64,000 nt of DNA from Pseudorhizobium flavum (GCF_902502825.2 NZ_LR723670.1:3820001-3884000), one strand, 5' to 3'. Shown: positions 1 to 11,814, counted from the stretch's first letter. Translations and numbers: made by a program. Notes: generated by a model not told the origin, from the letters alone.

Positions 1-175
1 TCGAGAAGCTGGTCTTAAGATCGGCCGCAAGCGAGCTGCTCGGCGTAGCTCCAATAAAGCGGACCGATCGAACACGTCGATGGCATTGTTGAGTTGGCTG
101 GGTTGTTAAAGGTAGCCCGGTCTGTTGCTCGTTCTGACGAACGATCGACTAGATGATGAGCATTGGCAATGAGAA
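1..175 (+). other. 3' part of the 16S-23S internal transcribed spacer
   Basis: No protein or tRNA gene is visible here. The stretch precedes the 23S rRNA, and its end (155-179) is complementary to the sequence after the 23S gene (3076-3100), forming the base of the pre-23S processing stem. The upstream 16S rRNA and spacer tRNAs would lie outside the window. Confidence 0.8.

Positions 176-179
<4 letters not shown>
155..179 (+). repeat. 5' arm of pre-23S processing stem
   Basis: This 25-base stretch is complementary, with two central mismatches, to 3076-3100 beyond the 23S gene. Such stalks bracket rRNA genes and are cut by RNase III during maturation. It also helps fix the mature ends. Confidence 0.8.
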
Positions 180-3075
<2,896 letters not shown>

Positions 3076-3082
<7 letters not shown>

Positions 3083-3100
3083 TCATTGATAATGCTCATC
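3076..3100 (+). repeat. 3' arm of pre-23S processing stem
   Basis: Partner of 155-179 (ATCGTTCTCATT...AATGCTCATC). Expected RNase III substrate when paired across the whole 23S transcript. Confidence 0.8.
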
Positions 3101-3351
3101 ACGCGTCGCAAGACGCGAAGATGCAGCCAGACGTGTTCACATAAGACCATCGCCAGTTTGTCTGGCTCCCTTGCTCGACAGAGCGCCGGGCAGCCATACA
3201 GGCCAAAGGCCGTCGCCAAGCATTTGGCGGGCCGTCCGCAGGGCAGCAGCCGGCAGGCTGCGATCAGCCCGCCAGGACAAGATCAGGCGATGAACCAAAA
3301 TCCAGCTTCTCAACACATGCCAACAGAAATGTTGGTTCATTGCCCTTAATC

Positions 3352-3469
3352 GACCTGGTGGTCATGGCGGGGCGGCCGCACCCGTTCCCATTCCGAACAC
3401 GGCCGTGAAACGCCCCAGCGCCAATGGTACTTCGTCTCAAGACGCGGGAGAGTAGGTCGCTGCCAGGTC
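3352..3469 (+). rRNA. rrf: 5S ribosomal RNA
   Basis: 118 bases bounded by complementary ends (GACCTGGTGG at the start, TGCCAGGTC at the end) and containing the conserved 5S blocks CCCGTTCCCATTCCGAACACG-like loop B/C and GGGAGAGTAGGTCGC near the end. It lies about 270 bases after the 23S gene in the usual rrn order. The 23S-5S spacer shows no gene. Confidence 0.95.
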
Positions 3470-3561
3470 TATTAAAGGCAATGCCGCAAAACATAAGCGG
3501 ACAATACAATCTTCTCAAAACACGAAAAACAAGCATCACTTCCGGACCAAAAAAGTCCGTA

Positions 3562-3590
3562 TCCTTGGTGACGCAGGGTGGAGCAGCCCG
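3562..3590 (+). repeat. Truncated second copy of the tRNA-fMet 5' part with leader
   Basis: Positions 3562-3590 repeat 3682-3710 with few differences: both read through TTGGTGACGC, then GGGTGGAGCAGCCCG. The copy stops at the D-arm, and a 10-bp hairpin follows at 3600-3622. It cannot make a tRNA. It looks like the scar of a past duplication or excision at the tRNA gene. Confidence 0.7.
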
Positions 3591-3599
3591 TTCGGCCTA

Positions 3600-3622
3600 A
3601 TATCGATCCACCGGATCGATAT
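3600..3622 (+). other. Perfect hairpin between tRNA fragment and tRNA-fMet
   Basis: ATATCGATCC (3600-3609), a 3-base loop, then GGATCGATAT (3613-3622). It sits right after the truncated tRNA copy and before the real gene. It has no T-tract, so a terminator is unlikely; it may be a processing signal in the rrn transcript or a leftover of rearrangement. Confidence 0.6.
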
Positions 3623-3691
3623 CTTGACGGCCTCACCTCATCAGGCTACGCCTGACTTCGCTCCCGGGCCCAAAACCCGGACTCTTGGTGA

Positions 3692-3768
<77 letters not shown>

Positions 3769-3786
3769 ACGATCTCTACGATCCAC

Positions 3787-3812
3787 AAAAGCCCCCTCCG
3801 CGGGGCTTTTTG
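3787..3812 (+). terminator. Rho-independent terminator of the rRNA operon
   Basis: AAAAGCCCC, a short loop, then GGGGCTTTT followed by T residues, starting 19 bases after the tRNA. This is a strong intrinsic terminator in the place expected for the end of the rrn transcript. Confidence 0.85.
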
Positions 3813-3923
3813 CGTTCCTGAACGCGACGTGAAACGGTGCCGGCCCGGAATCCTCTTGCCGAATTGACCTGAGACCCAACCTCCCTCCAGTTTTCGGGAG
3901 AGTCTTGGGTTTGTAATCTGGCC

Positions 3924-4763
3924 TCAAGCGGCCTGTTTTTCCATAGCCATTTTCATTGCGAACTCGCTGGGGGTGATATTGCCCAGCGATGAGTGGGGTC
4001 TGTTCCTGTTGTAATCCTCCTTCCATGCGGTGATGGCGGCGCGGGCCTGAGTGAGCGTCGAGAACAGGGTCTCGTTGAGGCACTCGTCACGGAAGCTGCC
4101 GTTGAAGCTTTCGACAAAGCCGTTCTGCATCGGCTTGCCGGGGGCGATGTAGTGCCATTCGACGCGGGTCTCCTGGCACCATTTGAGAATGGCCATGCTG
4201 GTCATCTCCGTGCCGTTGTCGGAGACGATCGTCCTCGGCCTTCCCCGTCTGGCGATGAGACTGTCCAGTTCGCGAGCGAGCCGAGCGCCCGACAGCGATG
4301 TGTCTGCGACCAGGCACAGGCATTCGCGGGTAAAGTCATCGACAATGGCCAAGATACGGAACCGTCGCCCATCGGTGAAGGCATCGCTGACGAAGTCGAG
4401 GCTCCAGCGTTCATTGGGGCGTGACGGCAGAGCCAAGGGACGCCGCGTTCCCAAGGCTCGTTTCCGGCCGCCGCGCTTGCGCACCGTCAGCTTTTCCTCC
4501 CGATAGAGACGCCGGAGCTTCTTGAGGTTCATCACGATCCCCTGCCGGTCCAGCATGACGTGGATGCGGCGGTAGCCGAAGCGCCGCCGCTCGGACGCCA
4601 CCTTCTTCATTGCCTCTCGAATGGCCGCATCGTCAGGCCGCAGGCTGCGGTATCGCATGCTCGACCGATCTACCGACAGAACCTCGCACGCCCGACGCTG
4701 GCTCACTCCGTGCTGCGCACAGACGTGAGCCACCGCATTCCGCTTCACATCGGGCGTCACCAT
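3924..4763 (-). CDS. IS3-family transposase OrfB (DDE integrase domain)
   Basis: 279 residues from the ATG overlapping the end of orfA. It contains an HTH_21-like region ([17 protein letters not shown]), then the rve catalytic core with the DDE triad: D in WSLDFVSD, D in IVSDNGTE and E in [12 protein letters not shown]. The C-terminal [15 protein letters not shown] motif is typical of IS3-family integrase domains. It is probably made mainly as an OrfAB fusion by -1 frameshifting on the A7 run, as known for the family. No internal stop is seen, so the element may be active. Confidence 0.93.
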   Translation of the reverse strand: MVTPDVKRNAVAHVCAQHGVSQRRACEVLSVDRSSMRYRSLRPDDAAIREAMKKVASERRRFGYRRIHVMLDRQGIVMNLKKLRRLYREEKLTVRKRGGRKRALGTRRPLALPSRPNERWSLDFVSDAFTDGRRFRILAIVDDFTRECLCLVADTSLSGARLARELDSLIARRGRPRTIVSDNGTEMTSMAILKWCQETRVEWHYIAPGKPMQNGFVESFNGSFRDECLNETLFSTLTQARAAITAWKEDYNRNRPHSSLGNITPSEFAMKMAMEKQAA

Positions 4764-5023
4764 TTTTTTGCAGCGACATCCTTCAGGATCGCGTTGTCCA
4801 GCATGGCTTCGGCGAGCAGCTTCTTCAGCTTGGCGTTCTCGTCCTCGAGCGCCTTCAGCTTGCGGACATCCGACATGTCCATGCCGCCATACTTCGCCTT
4901 GTATTTGTAGAAGGTTGCATCCGAGATGCCGTGCTTGCGGCAGACATCGGCCGTCTTCGCTCCTGCCTCCTGCTCCTTCAATATCCCGATGATCTGCTCT
5001 TCCGTAAACCGTGAACGCTTCAT
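4757..5023 (-). CDS. IS3-family transposase OrfA (HTH_Tnp_1)
   Basis: 88 residues starting [13 protein letters not shown]. The N-terminal half is the helix-turn-helix of IS3 OrfA proteins ([14 protein letters not shown]...[22 protein letters not shown]) that binds the IS ends. Residues about 50-80 form the leucine-zipper-like coiled coil ([20 protein letters not shown]). It ends ...DVAAKKW and runs into orfB through seven A residues (minus-strand complement of 4763-4769). A -1 slip there would give the OrfAB fusion transposase. Confidence 0.93.
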   Translation of the reverse strand: MKRSRFTEEQIIGILKEQEAGAKTADVCRKHGISDATFYKYKAKYGGMDMSDVRKLKALEDENAKLKKLLAEAMLDNAILKDVAAKKW

Positions 5024-5189
5024 TCGTCCGTCTCCTCAGTGTGACGGACTCTACCAAAATTTGGAGGAAGTTCAGGGTCTCAGGTCAGAATTGATGAGTG
5101 GCCACATCCGTGATTCATTTCCCGCGAGGCTGGAGGCTGCTGGTCATCCATCGTAAGGTGCTTTGCAGGAGTACGCGAGGTACAATCTT

Positions 5190-5204
5190 CGATTGTTCCA
5201 ATCG
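5190..5204 (+). promoter_or_regulatory. Possible operator upstream of the lacI-type gene
   Basis: CGATTG-TTC-CAATCG, a perfect 6-bp inverted repeat about 38 bases before the ATG at 5242. It could be an autoregulatory site, but it differs from the palindrome at 6312-6327, so the binding protein is uncertain. Confidence 0.35.
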
Positions 5205-5241
5205 ATGAAGAGACATCATATTGGCGAGCCTGGAGGGCGCG

Positions 5242-6255
5242 ATGGCCAACAAGCATCTTCCCGTGACCTTACGTGATGTCGCAGCGGCGGCGGGTGTGGA
5301 TGTCTCAACCATTTCCCGTGTCCTTCAGAACAAGGGTCGCGTTTCCGAACCCACCCGGCAGCGCATCCTGTTGACTGCCGAACGGTTGGGCTACCGTGGC
5401 AATCCGGTCGCCCGTGCACTGAAGACCGCGCGCTCCTCGACGATCCTGATGGTTGTGCCGCAAATCGAGAACCCGATCTTTGCTTCCGCCATCATCGGTG
5501 CCGAGATCGAAGCGCGCAGCCGCGGCTTCGCGCTGCTCGTCTCATACGACAAAGGGGACGGGCGAGAGATCATCTCCGATGTATCCCGCTCCAGTATGAT
5601 CGAAGGCGTCATCATTGCCAGCTTCGACGAAGATGACCGCCTACGCCAGATGCTGGCCACCACCGACCTGCCACACGTTATTCTCAATCGTCACCTTCCG
5701 GGCGATGACAACTGCGTTGCCATCGATACGCAAAGTGCTGCCCGCATGGGGGTAGAACACCTGATTGCGATGGGCCACCGGCGTATCGGCCACCTCGCTG
5801 GTAGGCTCGGTCGCTTCAACGGTGACATGCGGCGTAGGGGCTGGCAGGAAGCGATGGCGGCGGCGGGGCTTGAGCATGGGGATGAATTGGTCGTGCAGGC
5901 GGGTTATAGTCCGGAGGATGTGCCGGACGCGGTGGACAGGCTGCTTTCGGCGGGCGTCACGGCAATCCACGCCGCGACGCTGCTGACTGCCGCAGCCGCT
6001 ATCGCCAGGCTGCACGAGCGGGGACTTCGGGTTCCCGAAGACGTTTCCGTTGTTACCATGCACGACGACCTGCTCGCCCGCGTCGTCTATCCCCAGGTGT
6101 CTACGGTCTGCCTACCCTCCCAAGAGATGGGCAGGGTGGCTGTCCGCCGCCTGATCGACCTTATCGGCGGCTCTCTCTCCGCTGGCGCGTCCGAGGGAAG
6201 CGTGCTCCTTCCTCCAGGTGAACTCATCGTGCGAGCTTCTGTCGCTCCGCTTTAA
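5242..6255 (+). CDS. LacI-family transcriptional regulator
   Basis: 337 residues from ATG 5242, chosen because GGAGGG sits just before it; an upstream in-frame TTG at 5221 lacks this. Residues 8-30 form the LacI helix-turn-helix (VTLRDVAAAAGVDVSTISRVL), followed by the hinge region, then a periplasmic-binding-protein-like effector domain. The family binds operators as dimers or tetramers and is released by a sugar or sugar phosphate. It is transcribed in the same direction as the next nine genes, and a perfect 16-bp palindrome lies between it and them, so it very likely represses that operon in the absence of its substrate. The effector is unknown. Confidence 0.92.
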   Translation: MANKHLPVTLRDVAAAAGVDVSTISRVLQNKGRVSEPTRQRILLTAERLGYRGNPVARALKTARSSTILMVVPQIENPIFASAIIGAEIEARSRGFALLVSYDKGDGREIISDVSRSSMIEGVIIASFDEDDRLRQMLATTDLPHVILNRHLPGDDNCVAIDTQSAARMGVEHLIAMGHRRIGHLAGRLGRFNGDMRRRGWQEAMAAAGLEHGDELVVQAGYSPEDVPDAVDRLLSAGVTAIHAATLLTAAAAIARLHERGLRVPEDVSVVTMHDDLLARVVYPQVSTVCLPSQEMGRVAVRRLIDLIGGSLSAGASEGSVLLPPGELIVRASVAPL

Positions 6256-6276
6256 CAACTTTGCTCGTAACGAGGC

Positions 6277-6305
6277 TTGACATCCGCGCGAAAATGGCTT
6301 GTGCT
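6277..6305 (+). promoter_or_regulatory. Putative promoter of the FAD-oxidase/kinase/ABC operon
   Basis: TTGACA at 6277-6282, then a 17-base spacer and a weak -10 (TGTGCT, 6300-6305). The -35 is perfect and the -10 poor, and the predicted start near 6312 falls on the palindromic operator. Confidence 0.5.
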
Positions 6306-6311
6306 TGCGAT

Positions 6312-6327
6312 GAACAAACGTTTGTTC
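6312..6327 (+). promoter_or_regulatory. LacI-type operator, perfect 16-bp palindrome
   Basis: GAACAAACGTTTGTTC, perfectly symmetric with the central CG typical of LacI/PurR-family sites. It lies just after the putative -10 and 54 bases before the start of the oxidase gene, where a bound repressor would block transcription. The likely binding protein is the LacI regulator encoded immediately upstream (inference). Confidence 0.75.
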
Positions 6328-6365
6328 AGCTCGTTACAACAGAGCTGAAATCTAGGAGGAAACCG

Positions 6366-7826
6366 TTGGAAGATTCTTATCTCGTAGCTGCTTTGTCGGA
6401 GCTTGTCGGCCCGGAACACGTTATCGTGGGCCGGGAAGAGCGCATCGGCTATGCGCATGACCGCCTCCCCTATGCCAATTTCCGCGCCCGTGAGGGCGCA
6501 CTGGTCGGAACTCTTCCGGGAATCGTGCTTCGACCGGCAACGGTTGACGAGGTCGCGGCCGTCGTGCGCAAGGCAGCCGCGACTGATACGCCAATCATTC
6601 CCTATGGCAGCGGCTCGGGCGTGCTCGGCGGGATCATTCCGTTGGGCGAAGAGATGATGATCGACATGCGGCGAATGAACCGCATTCTTCACATCGATCG
6701 CGAGAACAATCTTGTAACCGTGGAAGCCGGCATGAACGGAGAGGCATTCGAGGATGCCTTGAATGCCGAAGGCTATACCTCCGGCCATCTGCCGCAGTCA
6801 CTTACCATCTCGACTGTGGGCGGCTGGGCCGCCTGTCGCGGCGGCGGTCAGGAATCGAGCCGCTACGGAAAGATCGAGAACATCGTCGTGGGTCTCAAAG
6901 CCGTGATGCCCGACGGTCGCGTGCTGGAAGTGAGGCCTCTGCCCAAGCGCGCCTCCGGACCTTCCGTTCTCGATGTTATCGTCGGCAGCGAAGGAACGCT
7001 CGCCATCATAACCGAACTGACGATGCGAATCTGGAAGCTGCCAGCGGCCGAAGAGATCATCGTTCTGGCGCTTCCCACCCGCACCTCCGCCCTTTCGCTG
7101 GCAAAGACAATCATGCAGGCTGGCCTTCATCCGCGCATCGTCCGGCTGTACGACGAGAAGGAGACCGCCACCCGTACCGAAGGGATCGAAACCTATCGCG
7201 ACCGTCCGGTGATGGCCAATATCGTGGTCTGCGGCGAAGCGTCCATCGTTGCTGCCGAAGCCGAGATCGTCCGAAGCTTTGCACGGGAACTGGGCGCCGT
7301 GGAAACGGAAACCCGGCCCTTTGATGAATGGCGAGAAAAGCGCTACCTGTCGATCACCAAGCAGTGGCTCGATCGGGGCTACTACAACGACACCATTGAG
7401 GTGACGGTGAACTGGAGCGAAGCTGCCTCGCTCTATGACACGATCGCAGCACGCATTGCGGCCGAAGTCTCACCCGACGTCCATTTCAGTGCCCACTGGT
7501 CGCATGTCTATCCCGAAGGCGTGTGCCAGTACATGACCCTTCGCCTGCCGCCGATGGATCAGGCCGACGCCCTGCCGATGCATGAGAAGCTTTGGGAGAT
7601 CGCCACGGGCGAGACGCTGGCTCACGGCGGATCCATAGCCCACCACCACGGCAGTGGGCTTTTTCGCGGACCCTGGATGGACGAAGAGCATGGCGTAGGA
7701 ATGGATCTCCTGCGCAAGATCAAGGAGTCGATTGACCCGCAGAATCTGTTCAACCCGGGTAAGCTGGGTTTCCCACCCCGTCCTGGCGCAGTGGACCCCT
7801 ATCGCGACAGGGCTGCAAATGTCTGA
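6366..7826 (+). CDS. FAD-binding oxidase, alkyl-DHAP synthase-like
   Basis: 486 residues from TTG 6366, chosen because AGGAGGA lies six bases before it. The N-terminal part is a PCMH-type FAD-binding domain with the pyrophosphate loop PYGSGSGVLGG (about 79-89) and STVGGWAACRGGG (about 148-160). The C-terminal part is an FAD-oxidase C domain ending with SIAHHHGSG (HHH from about 426) and the NLFNPGKLG motif. The HHH motif and the PRIVRLYDEKE segment recall alkyldihydroxyacetonephosphate synthase more than GlcD or lactate dehydrogenases. It probably oxidises a hydroxyl group of the imported substrate or its phosphate; the substrate is unknown. It overlaps the kinase gene by eight bases. Confidence 0.85.
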   Translation: MEDSYLVAALSELVGPEHVIVGREERIGYAHDRLPYANFRAREGALVGTLPGIVLRPATVDEVAAVVRKAAATDTPIIPYGSGSGVLGGIIPLGEEMMIDMRRMNRILHIDRENNLVTVEAGMNGEAFEDALNAEGYTSGHLPQSLTISTVGGWAACRGGGQESSRYGKIENIVVGLKAVMPDGRVLEVRPLPKRASGPSVLDVIVGSEGTLAIITELTMRIWKLPAAEEIIVLALPTRTSALSLAKTIMQAGLHPRIVRLYDEKETATRTEGIETYRDRPVMANIVVCGEASIVAAEAEIVRSFARELGAVETETRPFDEWREKRYLSITKQWLDRGYYNDTIEVTVNWSEAASLYDTIAARIAAEVSPDVHFSAHWSHVYPEGVCQYMTLRLPPMDQADALPMHEKLWEIATGETLAHGGSIAHHHGSGLFRGPWMDEEHGVGMDLLRKIKESIDPQNLFNPGKLGFPPRPGAVDPYRDRAANV

Positions 7827-9315
7827 TGTTCTTCTGCTTGGGGTGGATCTTGGTGCGGGGTCGCTGAAATCGACGGTCACTACCGGCAAAGGCAAGGTGA
7901 TTGCGACCTCCTCTGCGCCGGTCAACACACTGACGCCGAAAGCCGGCTTCAGCGAGCAGGACCCGGAGGACTGGTGGTCGGCGCTTGTCACGTCGCTTCA
8001 GGAGATCTGGGCTGTCGGCATCGAGCCAGCGGGGATTGCGGCCATATCGGTCACAGCAGGCGCTCACACCCATGTCCTGGAGGACGAGAGTGGTCACGTG
8101 CTGCGGCCAGCGATTATGTGGAACGACCAACGATCCGGAGTTCAGGTGGCCCGCGTGCGCAGCGCGAGCGGCGACCGCATCCGTGACCTCTCAGGAAACC
8201 GGATCAGCCCCACCTGGACCTTGCCGCAGCTCCTATGGCTTCGCGAGGAGGAGCCGGACACGCACACCCGTATTCGCAGGATCCGCCCGGCTAAGGACTG
8301 GTTGCGCCGACGGCTCGATGGCTCCGACGCGACAGATCTGACCGATGCCTGGGGTCTGATGCTCGCCGATGCGCAAGAGGGGGGATGGTCAGAGGAACTC
8401 AGTTCGATGGCAGGAATATCTGTCGACGTGCTGCCCCCGATCACTGACTCGGTGGCCAGAACCGGAGCGGTAACGGCGTCCGCAGCATTACAAACGGGAC
8501 TTCGCGAAGGCACTCCCGTCATTTGCGGCACTTCTGACACGAATGCGGAAACCTATGCCGCCGGCATGACGCGGCCCGGCATAGGAGCACTGAAACTCGC
8601 AACTGCCGGTACGGTATCGACTATAACCGCCTCACCGTCGTTCTCCGATGATGTCATTCATTATCCACACCTTGTGAAAGGCTATCACTACGCCATCCTC
8701 GGCACCAACTCCTGCGCCTCTGCCCACCGCTGGCTGCGCGACGCGCTCTTTGGCGAGATTGGCTTCGACGGCATGGACAAGAGGGCTCAGCAAGCGCCGC
8801 CAGGCAGCGACGGGCTGCTCTTCCATCCCTATCTCAACGGCGAGAGAAGCCCCTACTGGGACCCGGATCTGAGAGCATCGTTCGTGGGGCTGGGCTTCCA
8901 GCACGGAGCGCCGCAGATATGTCGCGCTCTCTATGAAGGCGTGGCCTTTACACTGCGCGACTGCCTCTCTGTGCTGCACGACCGTGGCATGGGGTTCGAG
9001 ACGGCACGGCTGGTTGGAGGCGGGACCCGCAGCGCCTTGTGGCGGCAGATCATCGCTGATGTGACGGGGCTTGTGATAGAGGTCCCGGCAGAAGGCGACG
9101 CGTCCTATGGAGCTGCCCTCATCGCCGGCATCGGCGTCGGGATCTTCAGCGATACGGATGCCGCGGCGCGCGTTATTCGCGTCGCGGAAACACTGACGCC
9201 GAATAACGACACCGCCGGCGTATACGACGAGGCGTTCGCCCGCTTCCGTGCTGCTAAGGAAGCGCTGACCCCTATTAACCACGACACGGTCCGGGCAATC
9301 AGGGGAGCGAGATAA
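7819..9315 (+). CDS. FGGY-family carbohydrate kinase
   Basis: 498 residues. Both FGGY domains are present: N-terminal phosphate-binding motif DLGAGSLKSTV (about residues 9-19), the substrate/catalytic region IMWNDQRSGVQ, and the C-terminal GERSPYWDPDLRASFVGL and VGGGTRSALWRQIIADV motifs of the ATP-binding half. The second half is closest to xylulokinase-like members. It phosphorylates a polyol or ketose entering through the adjoining ABC importer. Start ATG 7819 overlaps the stop of the oxidase, and the stop overlaps the ATG of the ATPase gene by one base (TAATG), so translation is coupled. The exact sugar cannot be deduced. Confidence 0.9.
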   Translation: MSDVLLLGVDLGAGSLKSTVTTGKGKVIATSSAPVNTLTPKAGFSEQDPEDWWSALVTSLQEIWAVGIEPAGIAAISVTAGAHTHVLEDESGHVLRPAIMWNDQRSGVQVARVRSASGDRIRDLSGNRISPTWTLPQLLWLREEEPDTHTRIRRIRPAKDWLRRRLDGSDATDLTDAWGLMLADAQEGGWSEELSSMAGISVDVLPPITDSVARTGAVTASAALQTGLREGTPVICGTSDTNAETYAAGMTRPGIGALKLATAGTVSTITASPSFSDDVIHYPHLVKGYHYAILGTNSCASAHRWLRDALFGEIGFDGMDKRAQQAPPGSDGLLFHPYLNGERSPYWDPDLRASFVGLGFQHGAPQICRALYEGVAFTLRDCLSVLHDRGMGFETARLVGGGTRSALWRQIIADVTGLVIEVPAEGDASYGAALIAGIGVGIFSDTDAAARVIRVAETLTPNNDTAGVYDEAFARFRAAKEALTPINHDTVRAIRGAR

Positions 9316-10391
9316 TGGCGGAGGTCAGTCTGCGCAAGCTGCGCAAGACCTATGGCGCAGTGGTTGCTGTCGAAGAGGTCAATCTAGACATTGCCAAGGG
9401 AGAGTTGATCGTACTTCTCGGTCCTTCCGGGTGTGGAAAGTCGACGACGCTTCGGATGGTCGCCGGCCTTGAAACTATCAGTGCGGGCGAGCTTTATATC
9501 GGCGGCCGCGACGTGACGGGACTGGAACCGAAGGACCGCGATATCGCGATGGTGTTCCAGAACTATGCGCTCTACCCACACAAAACTATCCGCGGCAACC
9601 TGGCATTCGGGTTGAATATGCGCCGTATCGACCCGGCAGAGGTCAAGAAGCGCGTCGACGCGGCGGCAGAAATGCTGGACATCACGCACCTGCTCGATCG
9701 CAAGCCCCGGCAGCTTTCGGGCGGGCAGATGCAGCGCGTTGCGCTCGGCCGCGCTCTGGTGCGCGATCCCGCGATCTTCCTTCTCGACGAGCCGCTTTCC
9801 AACCTGGACGCCAAATTGCGTTCGCGCATGCGGGAAGAGATCGCGCTTCTGCAGCGGCGTATCGGTAAGGCAATGCTCTATGTGACTCACGACCAGACCG
9901 AGGCGATGACGCTCGCGGATCGCATCGTCATCATGCGCGACGGCCATGTCCAGCAGATCGGCTCGCCGCTCGACGTCTACGATCACCCCGCCAATGCCTT
10001 TGTCGCGGGCTTCATCGGATCGCCAGAGATGAACCTCATCAATGCGAACCTGTCGGAGGGTCGGCTGATGCTCGGGGAGGGCATCTGCCTTGCTGCCCCG
10101 ACCGGTATTGGCGGCTCGCAAGGTCCTGTAACGCTTGGAATGCGGCCGGAAGCTATCGTGCTTGCTGACGAGGGACTTCCATTCACGATCAGAGGGATCG
10201 AGCAATTGGGATCGCAGACCCTGTTCATTGGCGACCTCGCCGGGCGCCGCATGCGTGTCATGACCGGACGTCGTGACGACATCCGCGTCGGCAGCAGCAT
10301 GAAGATCACGGTGCCGGAGGCGGCCATCCACCTTTTCAACCGCGAGAACGGCGAGAGGATCGCCACTGGTCTCAATCGGCCAATTCATTAG
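9315..10391 (+). CDS. ABC sugar importer ATPase, MalK/UgpC type
   Basis: 358 residues. Walker A GPSGCGKST (about 36-44), Q-loop in MVFQNYALYPH, signature LSGGQMQRVALGRAL and Walker B IFLLDEPLSNLD are all present, followed by the H-loop VTHDQTEAM. The C-terminal hundred residues form the TOBE regulatory region typical of MalK/UgpC ATPases of carbohydrate uptake class 1 (CUT1). It powers the two permeases encoded downstream at the inner membrane. No disabling change is seen. Confidence 0.95.
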   Translation: MAEVSLRKLRKTYGAVVAVEEVNLDIAKGELIVLLGPSGCGKSTTLRMVAGLETISAGELYIGGRDVTGLEPKDRDIAMVFQNYALYPHKTIRGNLAFGLNMRRIDPAEVKKRVDAAAEMLDITHLLDRKPRQLSGGQMQRVALGRALVRDPAIFLLDEPLSNLDAKLRSRMREEIALLQRRIGKAMLYVTHDQTEAMTLADRIVIMRDGHVQQIGSPLDVYDHPANAFVAGFIGSPEMNLINANLSEGRLMLGEGICLAAPTGIGGSQGPVTLGMRPEAIVLADEGLPFTIRGIEQLGSQTLFIGDLAGRRMRVMTGRRDDIRVGSSMKITVPEAAIHLFNRENGERIATGLNRPIH

Positions 10392-10429
10392 GAGCATCCG
10401 CACAGGCGGATAATGGGAGGAGAAAGAGC

Positions 10430-11758
10430 ATGGCATACGAGAAAAGCAAAGGCGGCGTCTGGACCCGGCGGCAGGCTCTCAAGGGAGCCGGCGCTCTGGG
10501 TATGGGAATGGCATTGACTGGATTGGCGGCTCCCTCCCTACGCGCGCAGGAAAAGCGGCCGATCCGTTTCCTGAACTGCGAGACGGGTAAGGACACATTG
10601 GCCTTCTTCGCCAGGATGGCCCAGGACTATCAGGACAAGGCCGGGATCGAGGTTATCGTCGACTCTGTGCCGCTCGATGAAGCCTTCACCAAGATCACCA
10701 ACGGTATTCGTTCCGGCGCGCCCTATGACGTCGCCAACGTCGGGTTCATCGGCCAAGTCCTCTTGCTCGCAGAACAGGACCTGATCGTGCCCCTTAACGA
10801 GCTGACCGATGACTTTCGGTGGGGCAACAACATCCTCTTCCCTATCGACGGGAAGGTTTACTGGTACCCGTTCGACTACAATTTGGCGCTCATCTACTAC
10901 CGCAAGGACCTCTATGAAGAGAAAGGCCTGGCCGTACCGGACACGTGGGATGCGTTCGCCGGCAACTGCGAGGCGCTTGTCGAAGGCCGGCGCAAAGGCT
11001 GTCTCTTCCCGATCGGCTCCAATGGCGCCGCCAACTGGATGTCATTCGCCTTCCTATGGGCGGAAGGCGTCAAGCTCTTCGACGACCAGTGGAACATAGT
11101 ATTCGACAATGAAGAGATGAAGCCGAAGGCTGCAGCCTATCTCGACTTCATGGCTCGGCTATATCCCACCATGCCACCGGGTGCCCTGCAGGCGGGCTAC
11201 TCGGACGTATTGTCGAACCTCGTCGCGGGAACGGTTACTCATGGAGCCTATGCAGGGCGTGTCTATGAAGCTGCGGCGCGTGACAATCCGGACATGGGGC
11301 AGCGCCTTGGGATCATGCCGTATATGGATAGCGCCGGAAAGCAGAAGGCGGTTAGCCACGGCTATGATGGCTGGGTTGTCCTGAAGACCGAGAACACCGG
11401 CAATGCCATGGAGTTCATGCGCTGGCTGACCACTGACCGTATGGTAGACTTCCTGCATAGCGCCCCGGTCCATTTCCAGCCGGCGCGGCTCGACATCTAT
11501 GACGACCAGCGGTGGCGCGACAATGAACTTGTCCGTACGTTCAGCGACGAGATCGATCACATGCGCAAGCTTGTAACGGATGAATCCGTTATTCTCACAT
11601 CGATCGACACGCAGGGGCCAGCACCCGATGTTCGGCCCGGGAAGATCTTTGAATCTTTCGTGCTGCCCGAAATGCTGCAGAACAAGATCCTGCGCCAGAT
11701 GGACTCGGCAGAGGCTGTGGCTATGGCCGCGGCGAAGATGCGTGAGGTCATCAGCTGA
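10430..11758 (+). CDS. ABC sugar-binding protein, CUT1 type
   Basis: 442 residues with a twin-arginine-like leader (WTRRQALKGAGALG, then a hydrophobic stretch ending APSLRA-QE), so the protein is probably exported folded to the periplasm. The remainder is an extracellular solute-binding protein of family 1 (maltose/glycerol-phosphate type), e.g. PYDVANVGFIGQV and WYPFDYNLALIYYRKDLYEE. It would capture the operon's substrate and deliver it to the permeases. A good GGAGGAG site precedes the ATG. Ligand unknown. Confidence 0.92.
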   Translation: MAYEKSKGGVWTRRQALKGAGALGMGMALTGLAAPSLRAQEKRPIRFLNCETGKDTLAFFARMAQDYQDKAGIEVIVDSVPLDEAFTKITNGIRSGAPYDVANVGFIGQVLLLAEQDLIVPLNELTDDFRWGNNILFPIDGKVYWYPFDYNLALIYYRKDLYEEKGLAVPDTWDAFAGNCEALVEGRRKGCLFPIGSNGAANWMSFAFLWAEGVKLFDDQWNIVFDNEEMKPKAAAYLDFMARLYPTMPPGALQAGYSDVLSNLVAGTVTHGAYAGRVYEAAARDNPDMGQRLGIMPYMDSAGKQKAVSHGYDGWVVLKTENTGNAMEFMRWLTTDRMVDFLHSAPVHFQPARLDIYDDQRWRDNELVRTFSDEIDHMRKLVTDESVILTSIDTQGPAPDVRPGKIFESFVLPEMLQNKILRQMDSAEAVAMAAAKMREVIS

Positions 11759-11766
11759 GGCGAGAC

Positions 11767-11791
11767 TGCCGGGGGAGAAAATCCCCCGGCA
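11767..11791 (+). promoter_or_regulatory. Intercistronic hairpin after the binding-protein gene
   Basis: TGCCGGGGGA, loop GAAAA, then TCCCCCGGCA: a perfect 10-bp stem with no following T-run. Hairpins here commonly protect the binding-protein mRNA and lower permease expression. Confidence 0.65.
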
Positions 11792-11814
11792 CCCGTACTC
11801 ACAGGAGTAAAGAA

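Larger units (their letters stand above)
3865..5087 (-). mobile_element. IS3-family insertion sequence, IS407 group
   Basis: 1223 bp element bounded by inverted ends TGACCTGAGACCC (3865) and GGGTCTCAGGTCA (to 5087). It is flanked on both sides by GAAT (3861-3864 and 5088-5091), a 4-bp target duplication as is typical for the IS407 group. It carries overlapping orfA and orfB on the minus strand joined by an A7 slippery run. Intact ends, duplication and reading frames suggest recent insertion. It lies between the rrn terminator and the lacI-type gene. Confidence 0.92.

Noticed and set aside
9384..10436. Minus-strand frame of 350 codons opposite the ATPase gene
   Set aside because: Antisense shadow of a gene with complete Walker motifs; no ribosome site or family.
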